Shown: positions 1 to 8,435 of the stretch, in pieces
Numbering within the stretch: the first letter of the stretch is position 1
Layout: each line of letters opens with the position of its first letter
Origin: an uncultured Lachnospiraceae bacterium
GTDB lineage: Bacteria; Bacillota; Clostridia; Lachnospirales; Lachnospiraceae
Assembly: GCA_934294885.1 (NCBI GenBank)
Contig: CAKRAK010000015.1
Span: 1-61,603, forward strand
Length of the DNA stretch: 61,603 bases
Direction of reading: 5' to 3'
The notes under the pieces: model-generated
Seen by the model: the letters and a program-made list of their open reading frames with translations, nothing else
Told to the model about the DNA's origin: nothing
The model's database searches: none
Made by a program: the position numbers and the translations under genes

Positions 1-1
1 T

Positions 2-82
2 GTATCACAGGAGGTTAAAGACATCGTAGAAGAAAATGGATTGACGGGATTTTCTTTCGAGGAAGTATGGCGGGATGCCTGA
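2..82 (+). CDS. C-terminal fragment of a gene cut by the window edge; immunity-protein-like tail
   Basis: Frame 2 is open from the window edge to a TGA at 80-82 and gives 26 residues ending in GFSFEEVWRDA. A tail of the form 'hydrophilic helix, GLTGF, F..VW' is common at the end of Imm11/Imm43-type immunity proteins of polymorphic toxin systems, but 26 residues are too few to name a family. The next gene starts inside its last codons (ATG at 67), so the two are probably cotranscribed. Confidence 0.45.
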   Translation, partial: VSQEVKDIVEENGLTGFSFEEVWRDA

Positions 83-447
83 TAGTACAAGGATTTGTAT
101 CAGAGGCAGAGTATTCAAAAAAACTGAAGACACTTGATGAAGTATATGAAGGAAACAGATTGGACTATAATCATTCTAAGTTCAATTTGACAGACGGGAA
201 ATATGGAAAGATACGGTTTAAATATCGTTCAGGAAATAAGATTCAAGTTCCAAGATATCCGGCAACAGTTGAAAATTATCCGTATACAGCGCGTGGATTT
301 ACTGCAAGCAGGAATGTGGTTTTGCCGGAATGGGAACTTACGGAGAAATGTCCGTTTGTAAATGGAGATATCTTTGAGGTTTATGACAAAAGTGGACAAA
401 TAATAGAAAAATATGAGTTTAAAGGGCAAGGGCGGATAAGAAAATGA
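67..447 (+). CDS. Hypothetical protein, possible immunity-cluster member
   Basis: 126 residues, no signal peptide or membrane segment, rich in Lys, Tyr and Phe, with an aromatic-rich middle (around residues 60-95, including PRYPATVENYPYTARGF). I do not recognise a family. The ATG at 67 overlaps the end of the preceding gene by 16 bases and is preceded by GAGG at 59-62; its own stop overlaps the next start in an ATGA arrangement at 444-447. Such tight overlap of small, soluble, unrelated proteins is typical of immunity-gene arrays that follow toxin genes, which is an inference from context only. Confidence 0.6.
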   Translation: MAGCLIVQGFVSEAEYSKKLKTLDEVYEGNRLDYNHSKFNLTDGKYGKIRFKYRSGNKIQVPRYPATVENYPYTARGFTASRNVVLPEWELTEKCPFVNGDIFEVYDKSGQIIEKYEFKGQGRIRK

Positions 448-911
448 GTACAACAATTTGCAAATACAAAGGAAAAGTGTATAAATCAGCAGAAAAAACA
501 AGGAATGATACGGTTATTTTAAGTTCTTATGATGAAAAGATTAATAAACGTTCGGTATTATATATCGCTCACTTAGGGGTATATCATACAGAGGTAAACA
601 TTGAAGATGTGGATGAATTATATGATGTAGACAGTTGGGTACTATATCGGGGTCTTTTATGCGATCCAAGATCATTAAGTTCGGTATTGTTGGAACGTAA
701 TTATATTTACATAATTGCACCTAAGGGTATAAATGCAACTGAATATGGATTTGAAAGGGAGGATAATTCTTTTTACCAAAAGAAAGTAAATCTGAAAGAC
801 ATAGAAGCAGTGGTTACAAAAAAAGTATGGATAAAGGGGAAAGAAAAAGGAACGACAGAGATTATTAAAACGGATATCTTTCAATTCCTTGAGGAAAATT
901 TATATTATTAA
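444..911 (+). CDS. Hypothetical protein
   Basis: 155 residues, no signal peptide or membrane segment. The start overlaps the previous stop (ATGA), so it is likely translationally coupled. It has alternating short beta-like stretches (TVILSSYD, RSVLYIAHLGVYH, WVLYRGLL, YIYIIAPKG) and a charged C-terminal helix (IFQFLEENLYY). No family recognised. Base composition is more A/T-rich than the housekeeping genes further right, in keeping with an accessory segment. Confidence 0.6.
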   Translation: MSTTICKYKGKVYKSAEKTRNDTVILSSYDEKINKRSVLYIAHLGVYHTEVNIEDVDELYDVDSWVLYRGLLCDPRSLSSVLLERNYIYIIAPKGINATEYGFEREDNSFYQKKVNLKDIEAVVTKKVWIKGKEKGTTEIIKTDIFQFLEENLYY

Positions 912-948
912 AGCTGGTGGTTAAAGGGATAGAGATAAAAAGGATGAT

Positions 949-1110
949 ATGGGAAAGTACAGAAATTTATTTTATGCAGATGTTGCTAATGATGGAATGC
1001 AAGCGGGTTATCAAGTAGAATGGCTTGAAGAAGGAGTATTGATTCGTCTGATGGGCTCAGAACAACCGACGGCATACTATGTTTTACCATATAAAGAAAC
1101 AGTTGAATAG
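949..1110 (+). CDS. Small hypothetical protein (53 aa)
   Basis: ATG at 949 follows an AAGGATG ribosome-binding site at 940-946 and runs to TAG at 1108. The product (starts MGKYRNLFYADV, ends YYVLPYKETVE) is compact and soluble. It lies 37 bases after the previous gene in the same strand and probably ends the same small transcription unit. No family recognised; coding status rests on the ribosome site, spacing and clean frame. Confidence 0.45.
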   Translation: MGKYRNLFYADVANDGMQAGYQVEWLEEGVLIRLMGSEQPTAYYVLPYKETVE

Positions 1111-1301
1111 GTTCATTGGCAGCTAAGTTAATTTTAGAAGATGAGTTTTGATTGCTATTATTCTAATTATAGAATAAAATATCTTTTATTATAGAGTTTT
1201 TGCTTACAGATTATTTGACAGCGGTGGGATTTCTAATGAACCGGAATATTTCAGGCTGCCGACACCCATAATGAAACCAAACAAAGAGGAGAAGGAAGAT
1301 C

Positions 1302-1724
1302 ATGCCATACAATCTCAATGATATTTATAATTACATAAAAGAACAGAAGAAAGAGACAGAGTTTTTACAGGCAATTACCAATCACAAGAGGAATTTTTCT
1401 ATTGGAGAGATTGTGGACAAAGGGTTTCGGAAAAAGGAAAATAATGAGGTAAGATTTTCATCATCTTCTTATCAGATTAATATGCAGATACTGGATGAGG
1501 ATATTATAACGGCGGTCTTGAATGGTTTGTATGTCAGTGCATTTATTTCCAGATATCAAGATGATTACCATGTTCACTTTTTGGTTCACCCATACCCGGA
1601 GACGATGAAAGCCCGGTTTGATGAAGCGATATTGGAGGAGGTAATACGCTATATGATTCTGATGACTATTGTGCAGCTTCATCTGGATACACCAAAAAAG
1701 GTAGATGATTATTTGGCTGAATAA
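1302..1724 (+). CDS. Hypothetical protein
   Basis: 140 residues, soluble, preceded by a good AGGAGAAGGAAG ribosome site at 1286-1297. The N-terminal third is charged (IKEQKKETEFLQ), followed by a beta-like region (VRFSSSSYQINMQIL, LYVSAFISRY, YHVHFLVHPYP) and a hydrophobic helix near the end (VIRYMILMTIVQLHL). No catalytic motif is visible and I do not recognise the family. It lies 43 bases upstream of the yhdT-panF pair but has its own 190-base leader (1111-1301), in which I see nothing definite. Confidence 0.6.
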   Translation: MPYNLNDIYNYIKEQKKETEFLQAITNHKRNFSIGEIVDKGFRKKENNEVRFSSSSYQINMQILDEDIITAVLNGLYVSAFISRYQDDYHVHFLVHPYPETMKARFDEAILEEVIRYMILMTIVQLHLDTPKKVDDYLAE

Positions 1725-1767
1725 GCACATGACTGTGAAAAATGATTTGTTTAAAGGGGAGATAAAA

Positions 1768-2031
1768 ATGACAAAATTATCAAAAGAGGAAGAACATAAG
1801 CAGTGTCTGAAAGAGATTAAGGCAACGATATTGGTAGTATTGATTTGTTTTGTCTGGCATGTCAGCACAGCATTTTTATTAAATTCTACCGGGTGGAAAA
1901 TCCTTCATATGCCGGCTTGGTTTGTTGTATCTGTATTTGGCACGATGCTCATTGCGATTGTTGGGGTGTTTGTGCTCCTTAAGTTTGTATTTATAGATTT
2001 TTCTTATGATGAGGAGTGTGAACATGAATAA
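1768..2031 (+). CDS. yhdT: YhdT-type small membrane protein (DUF997)
   Basis: 87 residues with two hydrophobic segments (ILVVLICFVWHVSTAFLL at about 20-37 and WFVVSVFGTMLIAIVGVFVLL at about 51-71) and an acidic tail. Size, topology and position directly before panF match the DUF997/YhdT family, which is found next to the sodium/pantothenate symporter in many bacteria; its exact role is not established. The start at 1768 follows AAAGGGGAG at 1753-1761; an upstream in-frame ATG at 1705 lies in the previous gene and has no ribosome site. Its stop overlaps the panF start by 8 bases. Confidence 0.75.
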   Translation: MTKLSKEEEHKQCLKEIKATILVVLICFVWHVSTAFLLNSTGWKILHMPAWFVVSVFGTMLIAIVGVFVLLKFVFIDFSYDEECEHE

Positions 2032-3511
2032 AAATCAGCTTATTATACTGTCCGTTTTTCTCGGATATTTATTATTTAATGTTATTGTCAGTTTTGTATA
2101 TAGTAAAAATGCAGAGAAAAAGCTGCATACTTCTTCTGAAAAGAAATACTTTATCGGCGGAAGAAATATGAATGGTATTGTACTTGCCATGACGATCATG
2201 GCAACTTATACTTCTGTCAGCTCCTTTGTTTCCGGTCCCGGTGCAGCGGGACTGACCTACGGATATGCTCAGGTTTGGTTTGCTGCAATCCAGATTCCCG
2301 TTACCTTTTTGATTCTCGGAGTTTTGGGAAATAAGCTGGCACTGGTGTCCAGAAGAATCGGTGCAGTAACGGTAATCGGTTATTTTAAAGCAAGGTATAA
2401 AAGTGATGCGCTGGTCATTGTTACAAGTCTTGGATTGATCGTTTTTTTTATAGCTCAGATGATCAGCCAGTTTACCGGTGGAGCAACACTGATTTCTTCT
2501 ATAACGGGAATGAATCATGTGACCTCCCTGTTGATTTTTGGAACAGTCGTTATATTATACACTGCGATTGGAGGATTTAGTGCGGTAGTCATAACAGATA
2601 CGATACAGGGAATTGTAATGTGTATCGGTACATTTTTATTTATTCTTTTTGTGTTGAAGGCGGGAGGCGGTCTGGCAGCCATAGATGCTGGACTGGCAAA
2701 TAATCTTCCGGGAGTATATGATGATTTGTTTTCAAAGTATACACCGGGTGGTTTGTTAAGCTACTGGATTTTAGTTGGCTTCGGAACACTGGGACTTCCT
2801 CAGACTGCGGTTCGAGCCATGGGATTTAAGGATACAAAGAGCATGCACAAGGCAATGTGGATTGGCGTATTGGCGTGTAGCTTTGTGATTATCGGTATGC
2901 ATTTGGCAGGAACATGGGCAGGTGCCTTGGTAGATACCAATGATCTTCCTACATCGGATTATTTTATCCCTTATATTGTTCAAAAAATCATGCCACCGGG
3001 AGTTGCGGCAATATTCCTTGCAGCTCCTATGGCAGCGGTAATGTCCACAGCGGATTCCCTCTTGATTCTTGCAACGGCCGCAATTGTAAAGGATTTGTGG
3101 AAGACATATATTGTAAAGGATGACCCTGTGAAAACAAAAAAATATGAGAAAAACGTAAAGACTGTCAGTACCCTTCTTACCATGGTGTTAGGGATCATTG
3201 TAATGCTGCTTACCATCAATCCGCCGGATATTATTTTCTGGTTGAACTTATTTGCTTTCGGAGGTTTGGAGTGTACGTTCTTCTGGCCTTTGGTTGGCGG
3301 GCTGTTTTGGAAAAAGGGAACGAAGCAGGCGGCAGTCTGCAGTAGCATCGGGGCCATTGGAACTTATATCTTTGCTACTTATTTCATTCATTTTGCCGGT
3401 ATCAATGCAGTTGTATGGGGACTGTTAGTAGGAGCAATCCTGTACTTTTCAATCGGAATGATAACGGGAAAGAATGGTTTGGATGAGGACATACTGGAGA
3501 AATGCTTCTGA
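2024..3511 (+). CDS. panF: Sodium/pantothenate symporter
   Basis: 495 residues of almost continuous membrane segments, as expected for the solute:sodium symporter family (about 13 helices). The early FIGGRNMNGIVLAMTIMA and SSFVSGPGAAGLTYGYAQ blocks and LVGFGTLGLPQ are characteristic of PanF, which imports pantothenate with sodium for coenzyme A synthesis. I chose ATG 2024, which follows GAGGAG at 2011-2016; an ATG at 2006 has no ribosome site. The overlap with yhdT indicates coupled translation. A hairpin terminator follows at 3543. Confidence 0.9.
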   Translation: MNKNQLIILSVFLGYLLFNVIVSFVYSKNAEKKLHTSSEKKYFIGGRNMNGIVLAMTIMATYTSVSSFVSGPGAAGLTYGYAQVWFAAIQIPVTFLILGVLGNKLALVSRRIGAVTVIGYFKARYKSDALVIVTSLGLIVFFIAQMISQFTGGATLISSITGMNHVTSLLIFGTVVILYTAIGGFSAVVITDTIQGIVMCIGTFLFILFVLKAGGGLAAIDAGLANNLPGVYDDLFSKYTPGGLLSYWILVGFGTLGLPQTAVRAMGFKDTKSMHKAMWIGVLACSFVIIGMHLAGTWAGALVDTNDLPTSDYFIPYIVQKIMPPGVAAIFLAAPMAAVMSTADSLLILATAAIVKDLWKTYIVKDDPVKTKKYEKNVKTVSTLLTMVLGIIVMLLTINPPDIIFWLNLFAFGGLECTFFWPLVGGLFWKKGTKQAAVCSSIGAIGTYIFATYFIHFAGINAVVWGLLVGAILYFSIGMITGKNGLDEDILEKCF

Positions 3512-3542
3512 TGAATGAATGATCGGAAACAAAAAAGGACTA

Positions 3543-3590
3543 AAAAATCGTAGGTATGCATCTATTGGTGTGTACCTACGATTTTTGTTA
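3543..3590. terminator. Bidirectional hairpin terminator after panF
   Basis: A 14-bp inverted repeat (3543-3556 with 3573-3586) flanked by A and T runs on both sides can terminate in either direction. It follows the panF stop by 31 bases, and a weak minus-strand ORF ends exactly at its other side. Confidence 0.75.
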
Positions 3591-3740
3591 TCCTTCGATA
3601 TTCATTTTTTGTCTGCATACATAGTGTCGCAGAATCTTTTTTAAAAAATACAGGAACACAATGACTTCCACAAATATTATGATATAAAGGAATGGGATCA
3701 ACCTCACATACTTTGTAATGCAAAGGATAATGTATTGCAA
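3588..3740 (-). CDS. Possible small membrane protein or fragment (50 aa)
   Basis: A minus-strand frame starting with TTG at 3740 encodes about 50 residues with one long hydrophobic stretch (about residues 13-36, including LIPFLYIIIFVEVIVFLYFL) followed by a basic tail. Its stop abuts the bidirectional terminator, which would suit convergent genes. Against it: a non-ATG start with GGAG 12 bases upstream, and no recognised family. It could equally be the decayed end of a transporter gene. Confidence 0.25.
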   Translation of the reverse strand: MQYIILCITKYVRLIPFLYIIIFVEVIVFLYFLKKILRHYVCRQKMNIEG

Positions 3741-3809
3741 TGCACTTTATAACTCCAATTTGTTTTGTTATAATATTTGAAATACATGATTTTCTGAAAG
3801 GTATACAAT

Positions 3810-3965
3810 ATGCAGATTAAAACGTACGATGGACAATATGATAGTGAGATCATTTCTTTGATTCTCGATATTCAGAATAACGAGTCCAAGATTCATTTGT
3901 CCTTAGAAGAGCAGCCTGATTTGCTGGATATTCATAATAATTATCATAGTCGTGGAGGAGAATAA
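3810..3965 (+). pseudogene. N-terminal remnant of a GNAT acetyltransferase
   Basis: ATG at 3810 opens a 51-residue frame (MQIKTYDGQYDSEIISLIL, then IHLSLEEQPDLLDI and HSRGGE). The pattern 'I..Y....II.LI..IQ..E..I.LSLEEQPDL.DI' is the start of a common GNAT subfamily, which then continues with a beta strand usually beginning G.FW; here the frame stops right after GGE. The remaining 90 or more residues of a GNAT domain are missing. The stop codon overlaps the ATG of the VOC gene (TAATG, 3963-3967), and the last codons supply its GGAGGAG ribosome site, so the remnant may survive as a coupled leader. Confidence 0.5.
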
Positions 3966-4348
3966 TGAAGATTGAACATATCGCAATGTATGTAAATGAC
4001 TTAGAAAAAACAAGAGAATTTTTTATAAAATATTTGGGGGCAGTATCCAACGATGGATATCACAATCCCAATACGGATTTTCGTTCCTATTTTCTTTCCT
4101 TTGAGGATGGAGCCCGGTTGGAGATTATGAACAAGACCCGGATGGATGATTATGAAAAAACGCTGAATCGCACCGGATATGCCCATATTGCTTTTAGCGT
4201 AGGCAGCAAGGAAAAGGTAGATGAACTGACAAGCCGGTTAAAGCAGGATGGCTATGAGGTTGTCAGCGGTCCGAGAACTACAGGGGATGGTTATTATGAA
4301 AGCTGTATCATCGCCGTAGAAAATAACCAGATAGAAATTACTGCGTAG
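3965..4348 (+). CDS. VOC-family (glyoxalase/bleomycin-resistance fold) protein
   Basis: 127 residues with the paired beta-alpha-beta-beta-beta modules of the vicinal oxygen chelate superfamily. Metal-ligand positions are present in the usual places: His5 in MKIEHIAMYV, Glu near residue 53 in ARLEIMN, His near 74 in GYAHIAFSV, and Glu near the end in NQIEITA. The family includes lactoylglutathione-lyase-like and metabolite-detoxifying enzymes; the substrate cannot be read from sequence. Its start overlaps the stop of the GNAT remnant. Confidence 0.85.
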   Translation: MKIEHIAMYVNDLEKTREFFIKYLGAVSNDGYHNPNTDFRSYFLSFEDGARLEIMNKTRMDDYEKTLNRTGYAHIAFSVGSKEKVDELTSRLKQDGYEVVSGPRTTGDGYYESCIIAVENNQIEITA

Positions 4349-4361
4349 GGAGTATACAGAT

Positions 4362-4395
4362 AGAGCTGCCATTTCGGTGGCTCTATTTTCTTTTG
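4362..4395 (+). terminator. Probable terminator after the VOC gene
   Basis: AGAGCTGCC (4362-4370) pairs with GGTGGCTCT (4377-4384 region) with two G-T pairs, then a T-rich tract follows. Confidence 0.5.
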
Positions 4396-4402
4396 AATTT
4401 TT

Positions 4403-4429
4403 TGTAACCTTTTTGCAGGTTATTCCGTC
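4403..4429 (+). promoter_or_regulatory. ECF-type promoter (-35 TGTAAC, -10 CGTC)
   Basis: TGTAACCTTTTT begins at 4403 and CGTCTA at 4426; the gap from the TGTAAC hexamer to CGTC is 17 bases. This is the form of promoters read by Bacillus-type ECF sigma factors (TGAAAC, 16-17 bases, CGT). It lies 54 bases ahead of the ECF gene start, which suggests that the sigma factor drives its own operon. Confidence 0.65.
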
Positions 4430-4482
4430 TAATAGGTGTACAGTAAAAAAGCTCCGGAGGCAATTGGAAACGAGGTGATATT

Positions 4483-5043
4483 GTGGAAAAGGATGAAATG
4501 AAACGATTGGCTAAGAAAGCAAAAAATGGGAATGTAAGTGCTTATGGAAAGCTGATCGAGTCATTAAAAGAATATTTGTATAAAACAGCAATGCTGTCGG
4601 TGAAAAATGAAGATGTTGCCCTTGATATGGTAGGTGAGTGTATTTTAAGAGGATTTCAAAAAATACATACAATGAAGAATCCGGAATATTTTAAAACCTG
4701 GCTCACAAGGATTTTATTTAATGTCATCAATGATTATCATCGAAGCGAAACCTATAACGAGGATGTAGATGCATTTGAGATGCCGGAACCGGAAAAATCA
4801 ATCCAGAAGGAAGATAAAATGGATTTGTATCAGGCAATTGATTTGCTGTCAGACCAGTATAAACAGGTCATCATTTTAAAGTATTTTGATGATTTGAAAA
4901 TTCAGGAGATTGCATATGTTATGGGAATACCGGAGGGTTCGGTAAAAGCCTATCTGCATCGTGCAAAAGAAGATTTAAAACATTTATTGACGGAGGTGGA
5001 CATTTATGGAGATGAAGTTCAAAGATATAGAAGTATCGGATAG
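4483..5043 (+). CDS. ECF-type RNA polymerase sigma factor
   Basis: 186 residues with sigma region 2 (about residues 20-95, including FKTWLTRILFNVINDYHR, which contains the -10 recognition helix) and region 4 (about 110-170, with DQYKQVIILKYFDDLKIQEIA and the helix-turn-helix SVKAYLHRAKEDLK). Size and domain order are those of ECF sigma factors. The start is a GTG at 4483 preceded by GAGGTGAT at 4472-4479. The 3' end overlaps the DUF4179 gene by 38 bases, the arrangement of a sigma factor with its cognate regulator. The promoter at 4403 suggests autoregulation. Confidence 0.88.
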   Translation: MEKDEMKRLAKKAKNGNVSAYGKLIESLKEYLYKTAMLSVKNEDVALDMVGECILRGFQKIHTMKNPEYFKTWLTRILFNVINDYHRSETYNEDVDAFEMPEPEKSIQKEDKMDLYQAIDLLSDQYKQVIILKYFDDLKIQEIAYVMGIPEGSVKAYLHRAKEDLKHLLTEVDIYGDEVQRYRSIG

Positions 5044-6289
5044 ATTAGATCAGGTAGTGGAAAACAGCTTACAGGAATTACGTGGGGAAAAGCAGAAGAG
5101 ATTAAAGCATAAGTGGATTGCCGGGGGATGCGGTATGGCAGCCGCCTTCGCATGTGCCATAACTCTTGGTATTACAAATCCAAGCTATGCAACGAATATT
5201 CCGGTAATCGGTCATGTATTTGAAATGATGCAGGATAAATTTGCATATGGTGGAGATTACAACGGAATCGGTACACAGTTAACAGAGGAGAATGTTGCCG
5301 GGGATGAGGAACAAAGCAATGAATATACACAGACCGTAGATGGTGTAACGGTAACTTTATCGGAGATTTATTGTAATAATGCTGCATTATATCTTTCTAT
5401 GGAGATTCATTCAGAGCAGCCGTTCCCTGATATGTATGCACCGCAATTATTTACTTCGGAGCAATACAGCTTTAATCAGACCCAGCAGGGGGATGCAGTT
5501 ATATTAGAAGGTGATTTGGTAGATGCCAACACCTATGCAGGTCTGGTAAGATTTGATTTGTCTTCTAAGGTTATGGATGACAGCGAATATATGGACTATC
5601 TTAAAAAGTCAGGAAATGAAGGCAAAATAAAAGAGTTTGATTCGGAATATACAAAACATCTTAAAAAGGTTGATATTCCCGAAACCTTTACTTTGAATCT
5701 GTCCATTGATGAAATCCGCGGAGGTCTGAAAAATCCACCGGAGATTGATTATGGAAAGACGGCTGAAGAGATGGAAAGTATGTCTGATGAGGAATGGCAT
5801 GATTATATGACAAAATGGTATCAGGAGCATCCGGATGCGGAGGATAGTCAGGAAAAGATATATGCCGGTCCATGGAACTTTACATTGGATGTAGATGTAA
5901 ACAGTCAGGATACACAGGTTGTTGATTTAAAAGATAAGGCCCAAAATGGAATTGGACTATCAGCAATAACAAAAGACCGGTTTGAAATATCTGTATATAG
6001 TCTGAATGAAGATCAACAGAATATGGGAGATTATTTCCCTGTTATTTTGGATGCGGATGGACGTCTGATGGATTATGGTGATGGAGGAAGTGTTTGTACG
6101 GTTGCAATTAATGACAGTGATGTATCACAGGTTGATGTATTCTTAATTGATGCATCTACATGGCTGGGTGAGTTAAAAGGGCATTGGTGGAAGACAGAAG
6201 ATGGTCTGACCGACCCTCAGGAGATAAAGGCATTTAAGCAGCTGTTGTTGGATAACTGTGCATACCACACAGAGGTGAGTTTTGAATAA
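5006..6289 (+). CDS. DUF4179 membrane protein, probable anti-sigma factor
   Basis: 427 residues. A cytoplasmic N-terminal stretch of about 35 residues (KFKDIEVSDRLDQVVENSLQ) precedes one membrane helix (about 36-58) and a large extracellular domain. The segment just outside the membrane, with TNIPVIGHVFEMM and YGGDYNGIGTQL, is the hallmark of DUF4179. Such proteins are encoded directly after ECF sigma factors in Firmicutes and are taken to hold the sigma factor until an envelope signal arrives; that role is inferred here from topology and context. ATG 5006 follows GGAGGTGG at 4992-4999 inside the sigma gene. Confidence 0.8.
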   Translation: MEMKFKDIEVSDRLDQVVENSLQELRGEKQKRLKHKWIAGGCGMAAAFACAITLGITNPSYATNIPVIGHVFEMMQDKFAYGGDYNGIGTQLTEENVAGDEEQSNEYTQTVDGVTVTLSEIYCNNAALYLSMEIHSEQPFPDMYAPQLFTSEQYSFNQTQQGDAVILEGDLVDANTYAGLVRFDLSSKVMDDSEYMDYLKKSGNEGKIKEFDSEYTKHLKKVDIPETFTLNLSIDEIRGGLKNPPEIDYGKTAEEMESMSDEEWHDYMTKWYQEHPDAEDSQEKIYAGPWNFTLDVDVNSQDTQVVDLKDKAQNGIGLSAITKDRFEISVYSLNEDQQNMGDYFPVILDADGRLMDYGDGGSVCTVAINDSDVSQVDVFLIDASTWLGELKGHWWKTEDGLTDPQEIKAFKQLLLDNCAYHTEVSFE

Positions 6290-6336
6290 TTAGATTTGCA
6301 AAAGGATTGGAAAACAATTCACAATCCCAATGAATA

Positions 6337-6362
6337 GGGGAGCTGTAGTATTACAGCTCCCC
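6337..6362. terminator. Strong hairpin after the sigma/anti-sigma operon
   Basis: GGGGAGCTGTA and TACAGCTCCCC form an 11-bp perfect stem with a 4-base loop. There is no long T run, so it may act as a transcript end or a boundary hairpin between convergent units. Confidence 0.6.
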
Positions 6363-6451
6363 TGATTTGTGTAAAGTAAGTTTCTCATAGGTTTCCGTAT
6401 AATCAAACGGTTTTGCCATTTCGGTTTATCCGAATCCTGCAAAGGTATGGG

Positions 6452-8353
6452 TTACTCTGACAGAAGCTCCCATTGTTCGTATAACTGTTCTAATTCTTCC
6501 TTTGCAGCTTCCTGCTCCCTTGATAGCTTTGTCAGCTGTTCCACATTCGTTGCGATGGAGCTGTCCCCCATCTGTTGGTCAATGGAAGCAATCAGATTTT
6601 CCAGTTCGTCAATTCGTTCTTCACATCGTTTTAATTCGTTTTGTTTCTTACGTTCCTTTGCCTGTTCTTCTTTTGCCTGTTTCCAGTCTTTTTTAGCGGC
6701 AGTTTCGATTTTGACTGCGGTTGATTTTTCTTCCTCTCTGGCAGTAGAGACTAATTGTTGTTCTACATAATAGTCATAATTTCCGATATAGGAGGTGATG
6801 CCTGTAGGGGTCAAGTCCAAAATTCTTGTCGCTGTCTGGTTGATAAAGTATCGGTCATGGGATACATAAAGCAAGGTTCCCGTGTAGTTTTTCAATGCAT
6901 TTTCCAAAATTTCTTTTGATGTGATGTCCAAGTGGTTCGTGGGCTCATCCAAAATTAAAAAGTTTGCATTGGAAAGCATTAATTTTGCCAGACTGACACG
7001 GCCTCGTTCTCCACCGCTTAGATCCTTGATTTGTTTAAAAACATCATCCCCGGTAAATAAAAAAGCAGCCAGAACATTTCGTACCTTTGTATTGGTCATC
7101 GTAGGATAGGCATCCTGTAATTCATCAAAAATGGTTTTTTCGGCATGAAGCACCTGATGCTCCTGGTCATAATATCCGATATGTACCTGAGCACCTAACA
7201 CAACCTTTCCCTCATCCTTTGGAAGCAGCTGGTTAATGATTTTCAAAATGGTTGTTTTACCGGTTCCGTTATTGCCGATTAAAGCAACCCGTTCCCCTCG
7301 TTTGATGTCCATATGTACATTTGAGAAAATAACATGCTCTCCGTATGCCTTTGAAAGACCGTCTACGAACAGGACATCCGTTCCACTTTCGATATCAGGG
7401 GTTAAAGTTAATCGCATCTCATCATTGATTTCCCGGGGCTTTTCAATCCGCTCAATCCGGTCTAACATTTTTTCCCTGCTTTCTGCACGTTTGATGGATT
7501 TTTCTCTGTTAAATTGTTTGAGCTTTGCAATTACTTCTTCCTGATGTTTGATCTCTGCCTGCTGGTTCATATAGGCACGATATTTGGAAAGACGAACCTC
7601 TTCCCGTTTGGAAGCGTAGAAGCTGTAATTGCCATGGTAGATGGTTCCCTTGGTATTCTCGATTTCCACAACCTTGCTGACAATCTTATCTAAAAAGTAC
7701 CGGTCATGGGATACGATAATAACGGCACCGTCATAATTGGAAAGGTATCCCTCCAGCCAGCGGATATTATTCAAATCCAAATGGTTGGTAGGCTCATCCA
7801 GTAAAAGCACATCCGGTCTGGAAAGCAATAACCGACCTAAGGAAACCCTTGTTTTCTGACCGCCGGATAATTCGGCAACCGGACGGTTGAAGTCATCTTC
7901 GCTAAAGCCTAATCCTTTTAGGATACCGGTAATCATGCTTTCAAAGGCATATCCATCCTGCTGCTCAAAGGTATGATTCATCCGGCTGTATCGTTCTAAG
8001 GCATCTTCTAATTCTTTTCCTTCCAGATGCTTCATATTAAGCTCTAATTGTCTGATCTGTTCCTGTAAATCAATTACATTCTGCTTGACACTGAGTAACT
8101 CTTCGTAGATTGTTTTATCGTAGTAGGAATCCTGATGCTGGGCAAGATAGCCCACGGTGATATCTTTTCCAATCACAACCTGACCGTCATCTGCTTCTTC
8201 TTCCCCCATGATAATTTTTAATAAAGTGGATTTGCCGGCACCATTGATGCCCACAATTGCAAGCTTTTCTTTTGCTTCGATATGAAAATTTATGTTGTTT
8301 AATATTTCATCCGTGCCATAGGCTTTTGAAATATTCTGACATGCAAGTACCAT
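6452..8353 (-). CDS. ABC-F family ATPase (YdiF-like)
   Basis: 633 residues, no membrane segments. Two ABC domains are complete: Walker A GINGAGKST (about residue 35) and GNNGTGKTT (about 360); signature motifs LSGGQKTR and LSGGERGR; Walker B LLLLDEPTNHLD and FLILDEPTNHLD; each followed by SHDRYF. Between them lies the interdomain linker with KREEVRLSKYRAYMNQQ. The C-terminus (about 540-633) is a charged coiled coil. ABC-F proteins act on ribosomes, in translation control or antibiotic protection; which applies is not readable. The start follows an AGGAAT site. It lies 82 bases after epsC on the same strand. Confidence 0.88.
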   Translation of the reverse strand: MVLACQNISKAYGTDEILNNINFHIEAKEKLAIVGINGAGKSTLLKIIMGEEEADDGQVVIGKDITVGYLAQHQDSYYDKTIYEELLSVKQNVIDLQEQIRQLELNMKHLEGKELEDALERYSRMNHTFEQQDGYAFESMITGILKGLGFSEDDFNRPVAELSGGQKTRVSLGRLLLSRPDVLLLDEPTNHLDLNNIRWLEGYLSNYDGAVIIVSHDRYFLDKIVSKVVEIENTKGTIYHGNYSFYASKREEVRLSKYRAYMNQQAEIKHQEEVIAKLKQFNREKSIKRAESREKMLDRIERIEKPREINDEMRLTLTPDIESGTDVLFVDGLSKAYGEHVIFSNVHMDIKRGERVALIGNNGTGKTTILKIINQLLPKDEGKVVLGAQVHIGYYDQEHQVLHAEKTIFDELQDAYPTMTNTKVRNVLAAFLFTGDDVFKQIKDLSGGERGRVSLAKLMLSNANFLILDEPTNHLDITSKEILENALKNYTGTLLYVSHDRYFINQTATRILDLTPTGITSYIGNYDYYVEQQLVSTAREEEKSTAVKIETAAKKDWKQAKEEQAKERKKQNELKRCEERIDELENLIASIDQQMGDSSIATNVEQLTKLSREQEAAKEELEQLYEQWELLSE

Positions 8354-8435
8354 ATGTTATTCCTCTATCTATCCGGTATTACAGACTGCCGGATTCGCAA
8401 TATCTGTAACCTTGTATTGTTAAGCTGATAAATGC

